Position numbers and translations under genes: made by a program
Notes under the pieces: generated by a model
What the model was told of the DNA's origin: nothing
Database searches by the model: none
Seen by the model: the letters and a program-made list of their open reading frames with translations, nothing else
Assembly: GCA_021234155.1 (NCBI GenBank)
Contig: JAJEKV010000025.1
Span: forward strand, 1,032,474 to 1,096,473
DNA: 64,000 bases
DNA from: Isoetes taiwanensis
Lineage: Eukaryota > Streptophyta > Lycopodiopsida > Isoetales > Isoetaceae
Direction: 5' to 3'
Part shown: in pieces, positions 21,906-33,366 of the stretch
Numbering within the stretch: the first letter of the stretch is position 1
Layout: every line of letters starts with the position of its first letter

Positions 21906-23776
21906 TCAAACATATCAGTGGAATGCTATTTCCATGCCCAATTCATAATTCATAAGGCAAGGCATTCAAATATGCTAATAACTCACAAATTGAATGTTGC
22001 AAATAGGAAAAAGAAACACAATCCATTGGTTCCATTCAAACCTTGAACATATCGAAAGACGAGAAGCAAGAATGATGATTTCGTTGGTGTTTTAGTTTTC
22101 TTTATCGGGGCTCAACACATGGACGCACTGTAGCCCGGTTCTCCAAGATTCAAGGAATTTGATTTTTTATTACTATTTTTGTTTTCTAAATTTGAAATTG
22201 CCTCCAAGATTTCCAACCACCTTTATTGACTTTAGTACTAAATTGGGGGACAAAAGGGACATCGAAAATGAGACACCCCAGTGTGCAGACATTTGTTTGG
22301 TTCTAAAACTACAAGGTTGAATCCATTATTAATGTTCGACATTTTATGGTAGAGTATATCTCTCAATTTTGAATGGCGTGGAAGACGATCTTGAATATGT
22401 GGGATTTGAACCCACATTATGCCCAAAATCTAAGCATACCAAAGTGTAATTATAATGGCTAAGAGATAGCCATGAAGCAACCACCATCCATGAGTATTCA
22501 TGTTCACAATGAATATATTACATCTTTTCACTTACTGAACACAAGTTAACATCTCGTAGCCTTTTGATTGCACTATGCCCTAATCTAAAAACAATAGAAT
22601 GAGCACCTTATTTGTATGTCTTTTCTAACTGCTATTATGTAGCTTGTCTCCCTGCACTTTGATCATCTACAACTAAATTCAAAATCAGAATATGTATATA
22701 GTCTAATTCATTCTTCTGCTATGGTGTGTACTTGGTAGAATGACCTTGCTTGGAACAAGATGGAAAATAATCAAAGGGGTGAATCTAACCTTAGGTAAGT
22801 TATTAGAGTTTCGATAAATGTGAAACTAATTTGAGTTAGTGTTGTAAACCTTTAGAGAATGGTCGTGGCTGAGTTTAAAGTGCTATTATTTGACCAAGAC
22901 TGAATTGGAGTTTTGCAACCTACCTTGCTTTCGATTGAATCTGAGTTGATTTGAATCTTTCCCTGATACCAGATCCTTGTCTTAAATTCCTTCCTTTCTC
23001 CAAGTCATAGCCTGCTAACTTTGTGTAGATTGATTGCTAGTTAATTGCCACTATTGCTTATTTTCAAAAGAGTTCCCTAAACACCACAATGATGTCTGTC
23101 TAAGGGCTTGTAATCAAATGGACGTGCTATTTATAATCTTACTAGTAGGTACACTATTTGGACCTCTAAAAAGGTTTCTGTTTGAAAAATAGCATATGCG
23201 GACATTGCAACATACAAGCTATTATTAGCCACCATAGAAAGTTTGCCACATTCTCTAAAAAGATTGCCCACATCATCATCACAAGTTTGACTAATTTTCT
23301 TTCCTGTATCTCATTAAAGTCCTTGAGAATTTGTAAAATTGCCATTACTCCAAAAGTTTTGACAATTTTGTAACAAATCTCAAGTTCAATGCTTTAAGTC
23401 CAATGTTCTTACCTGTGACCTTACAAGTTAATGGTAAACCAGAAATTGACGATAATGGTTCGGTCGGATGATGATGATGGTCGTGGCGTGAATGTGAGCT
23501 CTTCGCAACACACTTTTCTAGAAAAACCTGCATCTCGATACAGGTTTCATGCTCTTAGACATAATAGAAGTTCTTAGACCATGAATCATTGAGATCTTAA
23601 GTCCGGTTGTTGTTGAATCAAGAGCCCATCCAATTTAGGAAAAAAAGGTAATATCATGTGTGTCCAAACAAAGCCATATTCATCTCGGTTAATGGTAAAT
23701 CTGAAATTGGATGAATGGGCTGATCCAGATCGTATGATGATGGTCTTTCAGTGCATAACAAAGCGGTCTTGTGAAC
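21906..23776. other. Non-coding stretch, no gene seen
   Basis: AT-rich. A B-box-like GGTTCAAATCCCA on the minus strand near 22397-22410 lacks a convincing A box. No supported gene. Confidence 0.45.
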
Positions 23777-24545
23777 TCATCTACAACACACTTTTCTATT
23801 CGTAACACCGTATCTTGCAAACCACATGTAAGTAACAAGAAATGTGTTCACATACCAAAAATAGTACTCAAAGAATTTGGAGGAGGTGTTGCAACATGGT
23901 TCGAGACTTATATATGCCACAACAACGAACATGATTGTAACCATCACATAAGCGAGGAACTGCGACAACCCAATATCGATCATACAAAGTTGAAATAACT
24001 AACTTGTTTTCCAAATTGATGAAATTATTTCACATGGAATATTACACAAAGCCTAACAAAGTCAGCAATCGAAGCCGTGGAAACCAATCTTGCACTTTAT
24101 GTTGCATATCTCCCTATATATAAGCATAGGTCTTTATAGAGATAGTTGTAAATCGCCAGATAAACCCGAGTAAAGAATTGGCACAAATATGAACAATAGA
24201 TTAATTGCAAGTAGATTAATTCGTCTATAAATGTCGAAGCAAGCACTTTTTTGAAGCAATACCTGCTAGGGTAATACGTAATGCCAATAGAATGAAGCCA
24301 AACTTCTGGGAAATATGCCCACACAAAGAAAACAACTGCAAAACAGTGTAGCAAAATATCAGAAAGTTTCTAACAAAGCATATAATTTATGACAATATTG
24401 GCCAACCTGGAGCCACAGTTGTAGAAATCAAGCCAACAAAACCATAAACTTCAGACAGCTTGGCACCCTGTTTGTATTGGGGCTTGGCGGAAAAAACTTC
24501 AGACGGCTTGGCACCCTGTTTGTATTGGGGCTTGGCGGAAGGGGA
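23777..24545 (-). pseudogene. PIG-P (GPI-GlcNAc transferase subunit P) gene remnant
   Basis: PIG-P is a small ER membrane subunit of the enzyme that starts GPI-anchor synthesis. On the minus strand a first exon ends at 24407 and reads KLSEVYGFVGLISTTVAP before a GT donor. The second exon, 24335-24263, reads VVFFVWAYFPEVWLHSIGI then TYYPSR, with AG and GT borders. The third part, about 23975-23800, reads RYWVVAVP, then in a shifted frame YVMVTIMFVVVAYISL, and in the first frame NHVATPPPNSLSTIFG. This is the usual PIG-P order (KPSEVYGFVG, WAYVPE.WLHS.GI.YYPS, TPPPTSL). The frameshift after AVP and the lack of an AG before RYW suggest a pseudogene. The 16-codon duplication in exon 1 is listed separately. 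Confidence 0.8.
24446..24541. repeat. 48-bp tandem duplication (16 codons) in PIG-P exon 1
   Basis: Two near-identical 48-bp units start at 24446 and 24494. The length is a multiple of three and the unit lies across the KPSEV-coding part, so it keeps the frame on the minus strand. Confidence 0.85.
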
Positions 24546-24689
24546 TTCCAAAACCGACGCAGAAGCCCGTTATCTAGAAAGGAACAATGTTTTCTTGGGG
24601 CTCACCCATCCTTGCCCTTCGTTCATCTTTACTATTCTCTGAATCGGAACTGTTTCATAAAAAAATATGATCCTTAACGGCTCGAGGAG

Positions 24690-25141
24690 ATGATCAAACT
24701 GCAAAAAAAATCTGAGCACTCATAAAAACTTCCAAAGGAAATGCAAATGTCGGGGTAAATCTCTGCAGAGGAAATATGCCGAAAAGAAACTGCGGAAATG
24801 GCCGTTTTTGCAAAAGACCTTCAAACAATCTTGGAAGAACCCTAAAATAGCTAAACTCTATGCCATTCATTAGCGACATCCTAAGCTAGTGTCTGGTTCT
24901 CCAGTTTGAATGAGCTGCAAGGAGATCTGGAAAGAACATGTAGGAAAATCTACCAAGACCTCCTCTGGAACTTCATCATTTGCTGTTTGTACATCCAAAC
25001 TCAAAGCAGTATGGTAAATAACTGCGATGCTCTTGAAAGCCAGAGGAAAATGCTTGAAAGAAGAAGAAGGGTCGAGCTGCGCCATAGCCATGCCTGCGAA
25101 GGAATGGGACTGGATGACCGAGAGTTTACAGGCAGCAGCCA
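24690..25141. other. Non-coding or unrecognised stretch
   Basis: A minus-strand frame at 24870-25090 (beginning MAMAQLDPSSSFKHFPLAF) is open but matches no family I know. It is left as unsupported. Confidence 0.35.
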
Positions 25142-25246
25142 GTTTGGAGCAGTCACCAGCATATGCTAGGCATATGCCAGCATATACCTGGATATACCCA
25201 CATACCCACATAAACGAGGGTTTGCCCCCCTAGGGGCAACCCAAAA
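25142..25246 (+). repeat. Dispersed hairpin repeat, copy 4
   Basis: It begins GTTTGGAGCAGTCACCAGCA, has repeated CATATGCCAG, and ends GTTTGCCCCCCTAGGGGCAAC. The terminal hairpin is perfect: TTGCCCC pairs with GGGGCAA around CCTA. Confidence 0.75.
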
Positions 25247-26689
25247 ACTGAAACTCTTCCAAGTTTCAATATGAAACCCTTGAAATCCAGAAGGGTTTCC
25301 TCGTTGAAACACGGAAGGTTTCCACAAGAATATAAACTATCCACCGGTAATTAATTCTTAGAATTAAATTTCTCCGGCTCTTCTTAAAGATCTTTTTCGA
25401 GAAAAGGAATATTTTTTGTTCTTAGGGTACCTTCGCACCAACCGTTATTTTAGGATTGGGTTAAGGTTTTAGCAGTTTCTAGGTTCACACCACAAGTTAG
25501 GTTAGTGTTCCGTTTAGTTATATAATTAGTATTCCGTTAATTTTATTAACCTAAAATTCCTAACCCAAACACCCTTCAGACCAATTTAAGTTAAGTTACT
25601 AAATTTAACGTAAAGTTAACCCAAAATAAAAAATGAACTAAAACTTAAAGTGACCTCTGTAGGTCACTTTAAATGCTGCTTATCTGAGCTCGAACACGGC
25701 GGCGCTGGTTGCAGTGGTCGCTGATCACGGAGAACGCTGGTCGCGTAGACTTAATTGCAATCAGGTCAGCCAGTGTCTTCGAAGCTCGTGATGTATTGAA
25801 ATTGTAAACTTTGAATCTATTGAACCTATGGGATGGAAAGGCCAGAGGTGTTGACAGGTTACAGATGGTTTATTGAATTGTCACGTAAACCAAAAGTCCA
25901 ATAGATGATAGAGTAGTATTTGTTAGGTTGATCAGTAGCCCTTTTGGAATCAACACTCCGGAATCATGGTGGGTTTAGCTTTGCCTTATAGAAAAGCTTA
26001 GCTTCTAAACAATGACAGGGATATAATAAATAAGAAGAACAGAAGAATCCATGGAAAAAAAGCCCCAAATCTGCATTTAAGAAAATGGCCAAAATTATCT
26101 CTAGAGAACGATTTGTGTGACGAAAACCCCTAAATCCGGCATAAAAAATTGGCAGCTTGCTTCGGAACGAGGTAAAAGACAGGCCCATTATGCTGAATCT
26201 GCAGATGGTCGCAGGAGCACATGAATTTAAGAGTTTGAGCAGTGTGGGGATGTTTAAGGCATGTGTTTTAAATAAATCCAGTCTGAGCAATGAATCAAGG
26301 AAGGATTAAAAGGACAACGACCACCTTTGTTCACCTAGGTTTGCACCCTAGGGGGCTATTTCATATCTCCATTCCAGATGTAATTGCATATGCCAGAACG
26401 GATCTGTTACTTGTTTAGTAATTCATCATGATCCCTGGGATGTAGAATGGATTAGTTACCAGAAATGCAGGCTATATAAAATCTGCTTATGCCAAATGCT
26501 TATTGCATCTTAAGTTTTGAAAGTTTTATGCCAACACACTACCCTCTCCTTTCCTTTTCTCAAAGCTTCAGAATTAGTCTTTGCAATCCAAACCCTTTGC
26601 AATAATTTCGATTTAGAAATTTGCTGGAGGAAATCTAAAAATGACAGGAGCTAACTCAGTGATGTAAGTGGAAAATGGAAATGCTTACC

Positions 26690-27020
26690 TTTACATTATT
26701 TGTTGCACTCCAAATTGACAAAGCTCTTCGGTGTTCATGCAGTGCATATGCCTTGCATCCACAAGGAAATTTCATGGCTGCAACAACTTCTATTGTGGCT
26801 ATAATGTGAGGACAATATTTGGGTTCCAATAGCTTGATGTTATTACAGGCTGTAGCAATTTTTGATGAACCTACGTCAGTTATATTTGGACAGTTGTTGA
26901 GTAAAATTTCCCTCATACAGTAACATATCATTTGTAATTTTCTATATTGTATGATCACTGATGCTTGAACAGTTTTGCAAATCGAGCTTCTCTAAAATGT
27001 TGCAATGAGGAAAAAGCAAT
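26690..27020 (-). pseudogene. F-box/LRR (EBF-like) fragment, leucine-rich repeats only
   Basis: EBF-type F-box proteins target ethylene transcription factors for degradation. Two minus-strand frames give cysteine-containing LRR text: HCNILEKLDLQNCSSISDHTI at about 27020-26950, then REILLNNCPNITDVGSSKIA and TACNNIKLLEPKYCPHI at about 26910-26800. The spacing of L..L.L.NCP.ITD.G matches the LRR_CC pattern. Frame changes between the units and the lack of an F-box mark it as a captured, decayed fragment. The EBF subfamily is a guess based on the NNCP.ITDVGSS wording. Confidence 0.7.
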
Positions 27021-28224
27021 GATATTCCCATCTATAAGATGTGTACACCATTCCAAATGCAAGTTCTTGATTGAATGGCTACATCTTATAGCAATCAATC
27101 ATATGGTCATCATAAATTCTGTCAAATCTGTCAGACATTATTTTCAATCATATGGTCGTCATAAATTCTGTCAAAACTCTTATGATGGCACCATTTTAAT
27201 CCATTCTGTCGTATATTATGAATGCCATGATGATACATCATGACATGGCTGGCATATTGTCTTTTTATTTTCAGAGCAGGTCTAGATGCCTCTCGTATAT
27301 CGAATCTCTCATGTGATTTTCGTATCAGCAGCTTCATTCTCATTACCAATACGTAGGACACAGGTGACCACCTATTAAAGACTACTTCGATTTATGATTC
27401 ACACTGCTATATGATTTAGAGGAACTGGATGTTGTAGATATGATTTACACTTATGCTGCAGATATGCTATATGATAGATATCTTTGCGGATAGATAGAGG
27501 ATTTGGATCTTTGCGGATATGCTATATGATTGATTCACTTTGCTATATCGATTTAGAGGGGAGCTGGTGCCGCAGATATGACTGAATTGGTCCCTTCACA
27601 TGCATCCGCCTCAAGATTTACGTATGATGCTATAAATGGTCCATAGCTCAATTAATCTTTACCAATTCCCCCCTCTGGTTGCCTCCAAGGTTTCTAGTGA
27701 GTATTACATTGAGTGCTTCTATTTGCAAAGTATTACAAGCTTTCAAAGGTTTCATTCAGTGCAGAGTATTACATTGAGTGCTTCTATTTGCAAAAGCATT
27801 TGGGTTAGAGACGAATTTGATTATGGACTGAAGGTGATGATAAACTAAGGACTGACTGATGTATGAAAGGTTCAAAAACTGGATGATAGATGACATTTAA
27901 AAGAAAGGTTGAAAGACCAGACATTTTGCTAAATGATTGGGAAATTTCACCTAACAGAGCATACCCTATAATTGGCTGTAGTCTAATAGGTTCCAAAATG
28001 TAGCATCGAAAAAAGATTGGAATATCGGGCCCAGGATGATCTTGGGTTGCAACTGGCCCCCGCTATCTTGTGTGGTTATATTTTGCTCTTCTAAGCAGGA
28101 TGCTCAAATTTTTCCTCCTCTAGATTGGGCGATCGGGTTGAATGTTAAAGGGCATGGCTAGTCTATAATTGTAATTTGGTAGAGCTCTTCGGTCTCTTCG
28201 ACTCTTTCTTGATTTGCGAGGTTT

Positions 28225-28590
28225 CTAGCATTTAAATGGTGCGAGGTTTTACGCAATGTAGGTGAACTTGGAGAAGCTAAGGCACTTTTGGACGAAATGA
28301 AAAATTTGGATTATCCCCCGGCCTTGTGACCCTAAACACTTTTCTTCATGGCCTTTGTAGGGCGGGGATTTATCATCTACATTGGATTTCTTCCACCAAA
28401 TCTCGAGCATTACGGTGTGATGTTATAACCTATAGTACTCTCATAGGCGGTTTATGTAAAATTTTGGTAAAATAGATGATGCACATTCCTTTGTTCATAC
28501 GCAAAAGATGGTTGAGAAGGGATCGTACCTAATGTGGTTATATATAGCACCCTGGTGGATGGTCTTTGCAAGGCAAAAGCCTGAAGAAGC
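28225..28590 (+). pseudogene. PPR protein fragment inside the TTA transposon
   Basis: The plus strand reads GELGEAKALLDEMKNLDYPP at about 28260-28320. In shifted frames it gives LNTFLHGLCRAGIYHL, then CDVITYSTLIGGLCKIL, and near 28527-28580 IVPNVVIYSTLVDGLCKAKA. This is P-class PPR repeat text over about three repeats. Stops and frameshifts throughout. It lies in the same transposon as the F-box/LRR fragment but on the opposite strand, so the two are separate captures. Confidence 0.75.
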
Positions 28591-28787
28591 TCACATTAAC
28601 GGAATTAATCTCCTTCCTAAGTTTTCTATATGTCCTTTGAATAAAATGCATGGTTTTCTTTAACGATAAGCTTTGAATCCGATGGAATATATGATTAACA
28701 AGTGCATGATGAGTTCTTATATTAATTTGTTCATGGCACAAGAAGAGGACAATTGTTTGAAGCAATTAATAGAAAACAAAAATAAAA

Positions 28788-29172
28788 CTTAACGGAGGTA
28801 TGTGCGAAGGTATTGCCGTTAGCATTAAGTTTAAAAAAAAAATAACCTAATGGACGAATGTGCGAAGGCATTGCCGTTAGCCTTAAGTTAGACTAACTTA
28901 ATAGGCACCTATGCGAAGAAATTGCCGTTAGCATTAAGTTAGCACTAACTTAACTAAGGCAAGTGCGAACACATTTTTATTTTATTGTTAAGTTAAAAAA
29001 AAATAATCTAACTTGTTCTAGTCTGAAAGGATTTAACTAGTTTCTGTTAGGTTAAAGTCTTAACGGAAAGTTAACTTAGTCTTGGTGCGAACACAAGAGT
29101 CTCTTATAAGTTTAACTGGCAGTTAAAAAAAATTAACTTATTCCTAACTTAACGGCGGGTGCGAAGGTACCC
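28788..29172. repeat. Right subterminal region with diverged tandem repeats
   Basis: Units of roughly 55-60 bp share GTGCGAAGG-ATTGCCGTTAGCATTAAG. At least three clear copies start near 28801, 28859 and 28910, with further GTGCGAACAC variants near 28959 and 29090. Many TTAAGTTA motifs occur in both directions. Confidence 0.7.
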
Positions 29173-29175
29173 TTA

Positions 29176-30062
29176 GCTCTTCCTCCGATGGTTTTCTTTG
29201 CAATTGATGATTGAGGAATGGCTGCAGTCGATCCAGGAAGCGTTTTATAGGAGCAATCAGTACAGAGAAGGGTTTTCGGAGTTCCGCTTCATTTTTTTTT
29301 GCTCTTTAACTGATTAAAAGCTCTCCATTACACAGAAGGATTTCCTTGCAGTTTCGCTTCAATTTTTTTCCTTTTTTAACTGATTGAAAGCTCAATGGTT
29401 GTACATGGCTGATGCCGTAACTGATAGAGGCATATATATGCTCTGCTTGAACTGCTCAAATTGATGGTGTTTTGATCACGAATTCTTATTCATATGCCGA
29501 GAATGCCGGGCTCGAATATTTGCACTGCCAGAACGACTCATGGTTGGAAGTATAAACCTCAGCACTCAGGTTCGTTTTCATCATTTTTCAGTGAAAATGG
29601 TGGTGTTAAAACAGGTTAATGAGATATATTGCAGAGATATAAATCTGTCTAAGAAGTTGGATCTAGAAAGCTATGAAATAGAACACGAAAACATGTATGA
29701 ATTGAATGGGAAAAGTGCTGCTAGTTTGCCCTGTTCTTTAATCTGCCTAGATGCTTTTTGCTAACCTAGAGGTCCGGGCTTGCTGGCTTATTCCATAGAC
29801 AGGTAATGGCAGTATAGTGCCTTTCTTTTTTTCTTCTTCCAGTTTAAGATGCAGCATGCTACTTGCTAAGTATTGTGCATTCTTTGATAAACATATGTTG
29901 GCCGACCGGTTGCTCTTTGATTTGCTTAGGTGCCTCAGGCTTTTGCTAGTGATGCTAGCTTGCTGGTTTATTGCATAGACAGATAGAGGTGCCATGCCGT
30001 AGGATAGCTATGTGTCATCCATCAGATATCATATATATTTTTTATATTTGTGTTTGTTGCAG
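29176..30062. other. Unrecognised stretch upstream of the CK2 exons
   Basis: A short run near 29493-29530 could translate as AENAGLEYLHCQND, reminiscent of receptor-kinase text, but is too short to call. Direct repeats of GCATAGACAG with GCTTGCTGG occur near 29778 and 29950. Confidence 0.35.
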
Positions 30063-31146
30063 GCCCTTGATTACTGCCATTCCCAAGACATTATGCACAA
30101 GGATTTTAAGCCCCATAATGTGATGATTGATCATGAGCAACGAAAGCTAAGGCTAATTGATTGGCGGCTTGCGGAGTTTTATCATCCTGGTAAAGAGTAT
30201 AATGTTCGTGTAGCATCAGGGTGTGTATTTGAGACAAACAAATATTTTCTGCAACCACAGTTTGATTCTGATGCTTATGTACTTGTTCAGGTATTTTAAG
30301 GGCCCTCAGCTTCTTGTTGATTTCCAGGACTATAACTACTCTCTTGACATGTGGAGCTGAGTATGCATGTTTGCAGGGATGGTAGGTAATTGAAGATATA
30401 ATTATGTTCCTTGATTACTCTGTTTGTCTTCGTTCTACTTGAATTTTGAACTTTCAGATTTTTCGGAAGGAGCCATTCTTTTATGGGCACGATAATTATG
30501 ATCAGCTAGTGAAGATAGCAAAGGTATATTATTGCTTGGCTACTAATTGTGAATGTTTTGGCTAAGTTGTCTACATATTGCCTGGATATTTCATTACTGA
30601 ATGTCTCTATCCTTGCTCTACATATCTTGTATTGCTCAAAGGTGTGGCTCGTGTACCTACAGGTTCTTGGAACAGACGAACTTAATGTCTACTTAAACAA
30701 ATATCGTTTCGGCTGGATACACATCTGGAAGCTCTAGTCGGAAGCTGATTCCTACTTCCTTCATTCTTAAATTTTAGAATCTAATGCATCCCAGGCACAT
30801 TTCAGACACAGCCGAAAGCCATGGTCAAATTCATTAATTCTGACAACCAACACTTAATCGTGCCAGAGGTTATTGTTAGCTCCCTATTTTATGAGTTGAA
30901 TTTTAAGTCTGTAGTGATGCTTAGATATATTGTTATATATCAGGCTGTTGATTTTTTGGACAAGCTCTTGCGCTATGATCATCAGGATAGGCTAACTGCT
31001 AAAGAGGCTATGGTGAGCTGTGCTTAACTGTCAAGGATTGGATGATCTTTACAAACAAATTATTAAGTTTGAACTTAATATTTCAGGCCCATCCCTACTT
31101 TTTTCCAATTAGATCAGCTGAGCTAAACAACCGCTGCAATACATGA
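30063..31146 (+). pseudogene. Casein kinase 2 alpha subunit, C-terminal half, introns retained
   Basis: CK2 alpha is a nuclear and cytosolic acidophilic Ser/Thr kinase. Seven exons are readable: 30063-30220 ([35 protein letters not shown]), 30291-30381 ([20 protein letters not shown]), 30458-30523 ([20 protein letters not shown]), 30663-about 30747 (LGTDELNVYLNKY), 30806-30868 ([14 protein letters not shown]), 30944-31012 ([20 protein letters not shown]), 31087-31146 (AHPYFFPIRSAELN then stop). Most junctions keep GT-AG. Damage: HRD became HKD, DWG became DWR (the metal-binding loop), TGA at 30358-30360 after DMWS, indels in exons 4 and 5. The N-terminal lobe is absent. It is therefore a DNA-level (not processed) pseudogene copy. 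Confidence 0.92.
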
Positions 31147-32344
31147 ACATGTCACTTATTATCTAAGATGAGCTTTACAGTAAAGTTTGAATTATTCACT
31201 GACGTTTTCAGCTGCACAGTTCAGGTTTGGATGTTCTGAAGCATAGGAAACTATGTTGTGAAATGTGTCGATCTATACCTGACAAAGCTCTGTAATTTTC
31301 TATTCATGCCACTACTCCATGACAGAAACCTTGCCCTACCATGTATAGAAAAATGACTACTCTCCTATACAACATGAAGGACTATGCCCTTGCATATATG
31401 TACCGACACGGCCAATCTGCAAAGAAAATACATGACTGATAAACTGGTGGATGCCTTGTTTCAGCCATCAATTAAATAGAGGCTGAAATCCAACAAAACC
31501 CTCGTTCATCCCTCATGAAATATAATTATCTATTTCTAGAGCCTGGGGCCTAATGGCTATAAGGACAAAGGTCGCATACTTATTTTTCATAGTAATGTAC
31601 CGCAAATTTGAACAAGCTTTGCATCAAACCATGCCTAACCAATATGATTCCATTTATAAATGAATGTAAAATGTTGGTGAACACTCCTACTATTATGAGC
31701 TTGAATAGAAAATAACTCCAACAACCTGATTTTAACATAGCATACAACGTATAGAGGATGAGGCATTAGGCGCAATCATTGTCTGTCTTATTTCAAATTT
31801 GTCTATTAGATTTATTAGGGCTTAACACAACCATGTTCCATCTCTGAAAGGTTACAGCTATATCACAAACATCTAAGGAACTGCACATAGCTCCCTTATT
31901 TATGAAGTTATCTAAGGAACTGCACATAGCTCCCTTATTTATGAAGTTATAAGAGTCAAACGCATTTCTTATAGCTCGTTTAACTAACTGTTTCTAATAG
32001 CCCTTAAAGCATATAAATACAGTAAGTTTGCATGCCCAACATTATGAAGCAATTAACAATTCTCTCATATATGTCCAACATTGCCCACACTTTATGATTT
32101 GTCTATACATTTATTCCTTAGTTTTTTATATCAATTATTGGAGTGCTGGTTAATGCTATCTCGCAACCATATATTCTATTTCTTTTATTGGCATTAAAAT
32201 GTTTGGAACTGTGGATGAGAATAGATGGGACTTTGAGGCCAAATAGTTATGCATTTCCACACGATATTTCAAGTTGAGCATAGTTTGTTTTCCATATATC
32301 AAATTGTGTTGTTGAATTCGAGCCACATTTGAAGAGTCGCACAC
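31147..32344. other. Non-coding stretch with a 39-bp tandem duplication
   Basis: No gene seen. Bases 31872-31949 are two copies of a 39-bp unit beginning TCTAAGGAACTGCACATAGC. Confidence 0.55.
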
Positions 32345-32955
32345 TACTTTTTCACAAGCTTGGAGGCGGTTTTATGCAGTTTCTCCATTGTGTCCTTTCG
32401 GATCTCAATTCCTTAGTTAATCTTACGCCATGAAATTTCTAACTGCATGTGGAAACCCTACCTATTTTCCTCCTTGCGCGGAAACCCTTCCTATTTTCCT
32501 CCTCTGTGGAAACGCTTACTAATTTCTATCATCCAAGGAAATCAGGAAGGGTTTCCACTTAAAATTTGAATTTTACGGTGATGTGTACTTGATGGACGTG
32601 CTGCCTTAATGTTCGGCATCCGCATCGAAAAGCGTGAGCCTTGGCTCACGTTCGTAAATATTCTAAAAAATATATAATTTCGTGGAAACCCTTCCTGTTT
32701 TCCTAGAATGATTTTCCAGCATGAAAACCCTTCCGATTTTCCGTGGAAACCCTTCCGAATTTCTGTGATTTCAAAAAAAGGAAACATGGAAACCCTTCCG
32801 GCACACCCTTCCGGGTTTTATTGAAAGCCGGAAGGGTTTCCATGGAAAATCAAAAGGGCCGGAAGGGTTTCCGTGAAAAATCAAAAGAAAAATCAAAAGG
32901 GTTTCTATGAAAAATCGGAAGGGTTTCCATTAGAGGGCAACCCAAATCGGGCGTA
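32345..32955. repeat. GGAAACCCTTCC-rich repeat family, copy A
   Basis: It aligns with 35113-35716 from TTTTCACAAGCTTGGAGG to GGCAACCCAAATC. The left half carries GGAAACCCTTCC and variants. The right half, after about 32815, carries the reverse complement GGAAGGGTTTCC. The whole block can therefore fold back on itself. A middle segment (GATGGACGTGC, CGAAAAGCGTGAG) is shared with copy B. Confidence 0.8.
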
Positions 32956-33049
32956 CATTTGTTTTTAAATGTCTATTTTTTTTACTTTATTTTGCATGGT
33001 AAAAACGCTCAAAATATCTCCCTCCGATTGGGGTTGAAAAACCGATACA

Positions 33050-33175
33050 AGTGGAAACCCTTCCTATTTTCCCGAAAACCCGGAAGGGTTTCCAAACTTG
33101 GAAGCTTGGAAGGGTTTCCAAACTTGGAAGCTCGGAAGGGTTTCCATCTCATTTGAAAACTGAGAGGGTTTCCAC
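33050..33175. repeat. Partial GGAAACCCTTCC / GGAAGGGTTTCC block
   Basis: One forward and about four reverse copies of the 12-mer lie within 125 bp, with a repeated spacer CAAACTTGGAAGC. Confidence 0.75.
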
Positions 33176-33288
33176 TGAAAGAAACAAAATCACAGCGAAT
33201 TTTTTGGTGGGTGTGATGCGAGGATTTAATTTGATGCAATTTAATTCTTATAGCTGCTTCGGAATAGCTTTTCTTGGAAGCTTTTTCT

Positions 33289-33366
33289 GTTCTTAGCTCT
33301 TCCTTCGGCGGGATGACGGTTTATCTAGTTCTTAGCTCTTCCTTCGGCGGGATGACGGTTTATCTA
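33289..33366. repeat. 39-bp tandem duplication; empty-site homologue of the TTA transposon
   Basis: Two identical units begin GTTCTTAGCTCTTCC at 33289 and 33328. Each unit matches the joined flanks of the element at 25422-29175. Confidence 0.8.

Larger units (their letters stand above)
25422..29175. mobile_element. DNA transposon with TTA target duplication (PIF/Harbinger-like), non-autonomous
   Basis: The element runs 25425-29172 and starts GGGTACCTTCGCACC. Its right end is the inverse, GGTGCGAAGGTACCC. TTA stands on both sides (25422-25424 and 29173-29175). Subterminal regions of about 250-390 bp share GTTAAGTTA and CCTTCGCAC motifs in inverted orientation. A related locus at 33289-33310 reads GTTC-TTA-GCTCTTCCTTCGG, which is what the two flanks give when joined with one TTA, so it looks like an empty site. 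A 3-bp TTA duplication and GGG-starting inverted ends fit PIF/Harbinger. No transposase was found; the interior holds host gene fragments. Confidence 0.7.

Noticed and set aside
22395-22470. Minus-strand tRNA-like B box (GGTTCAAATCCCA)
   Set aside because: No A box at proper distance and no cloverleaf pairing.
24870-25211. 113-codon minus-strand frame near PIG-P
   Set aside because: It overlaps the dispersed hairpin repeat and shows no known domain.
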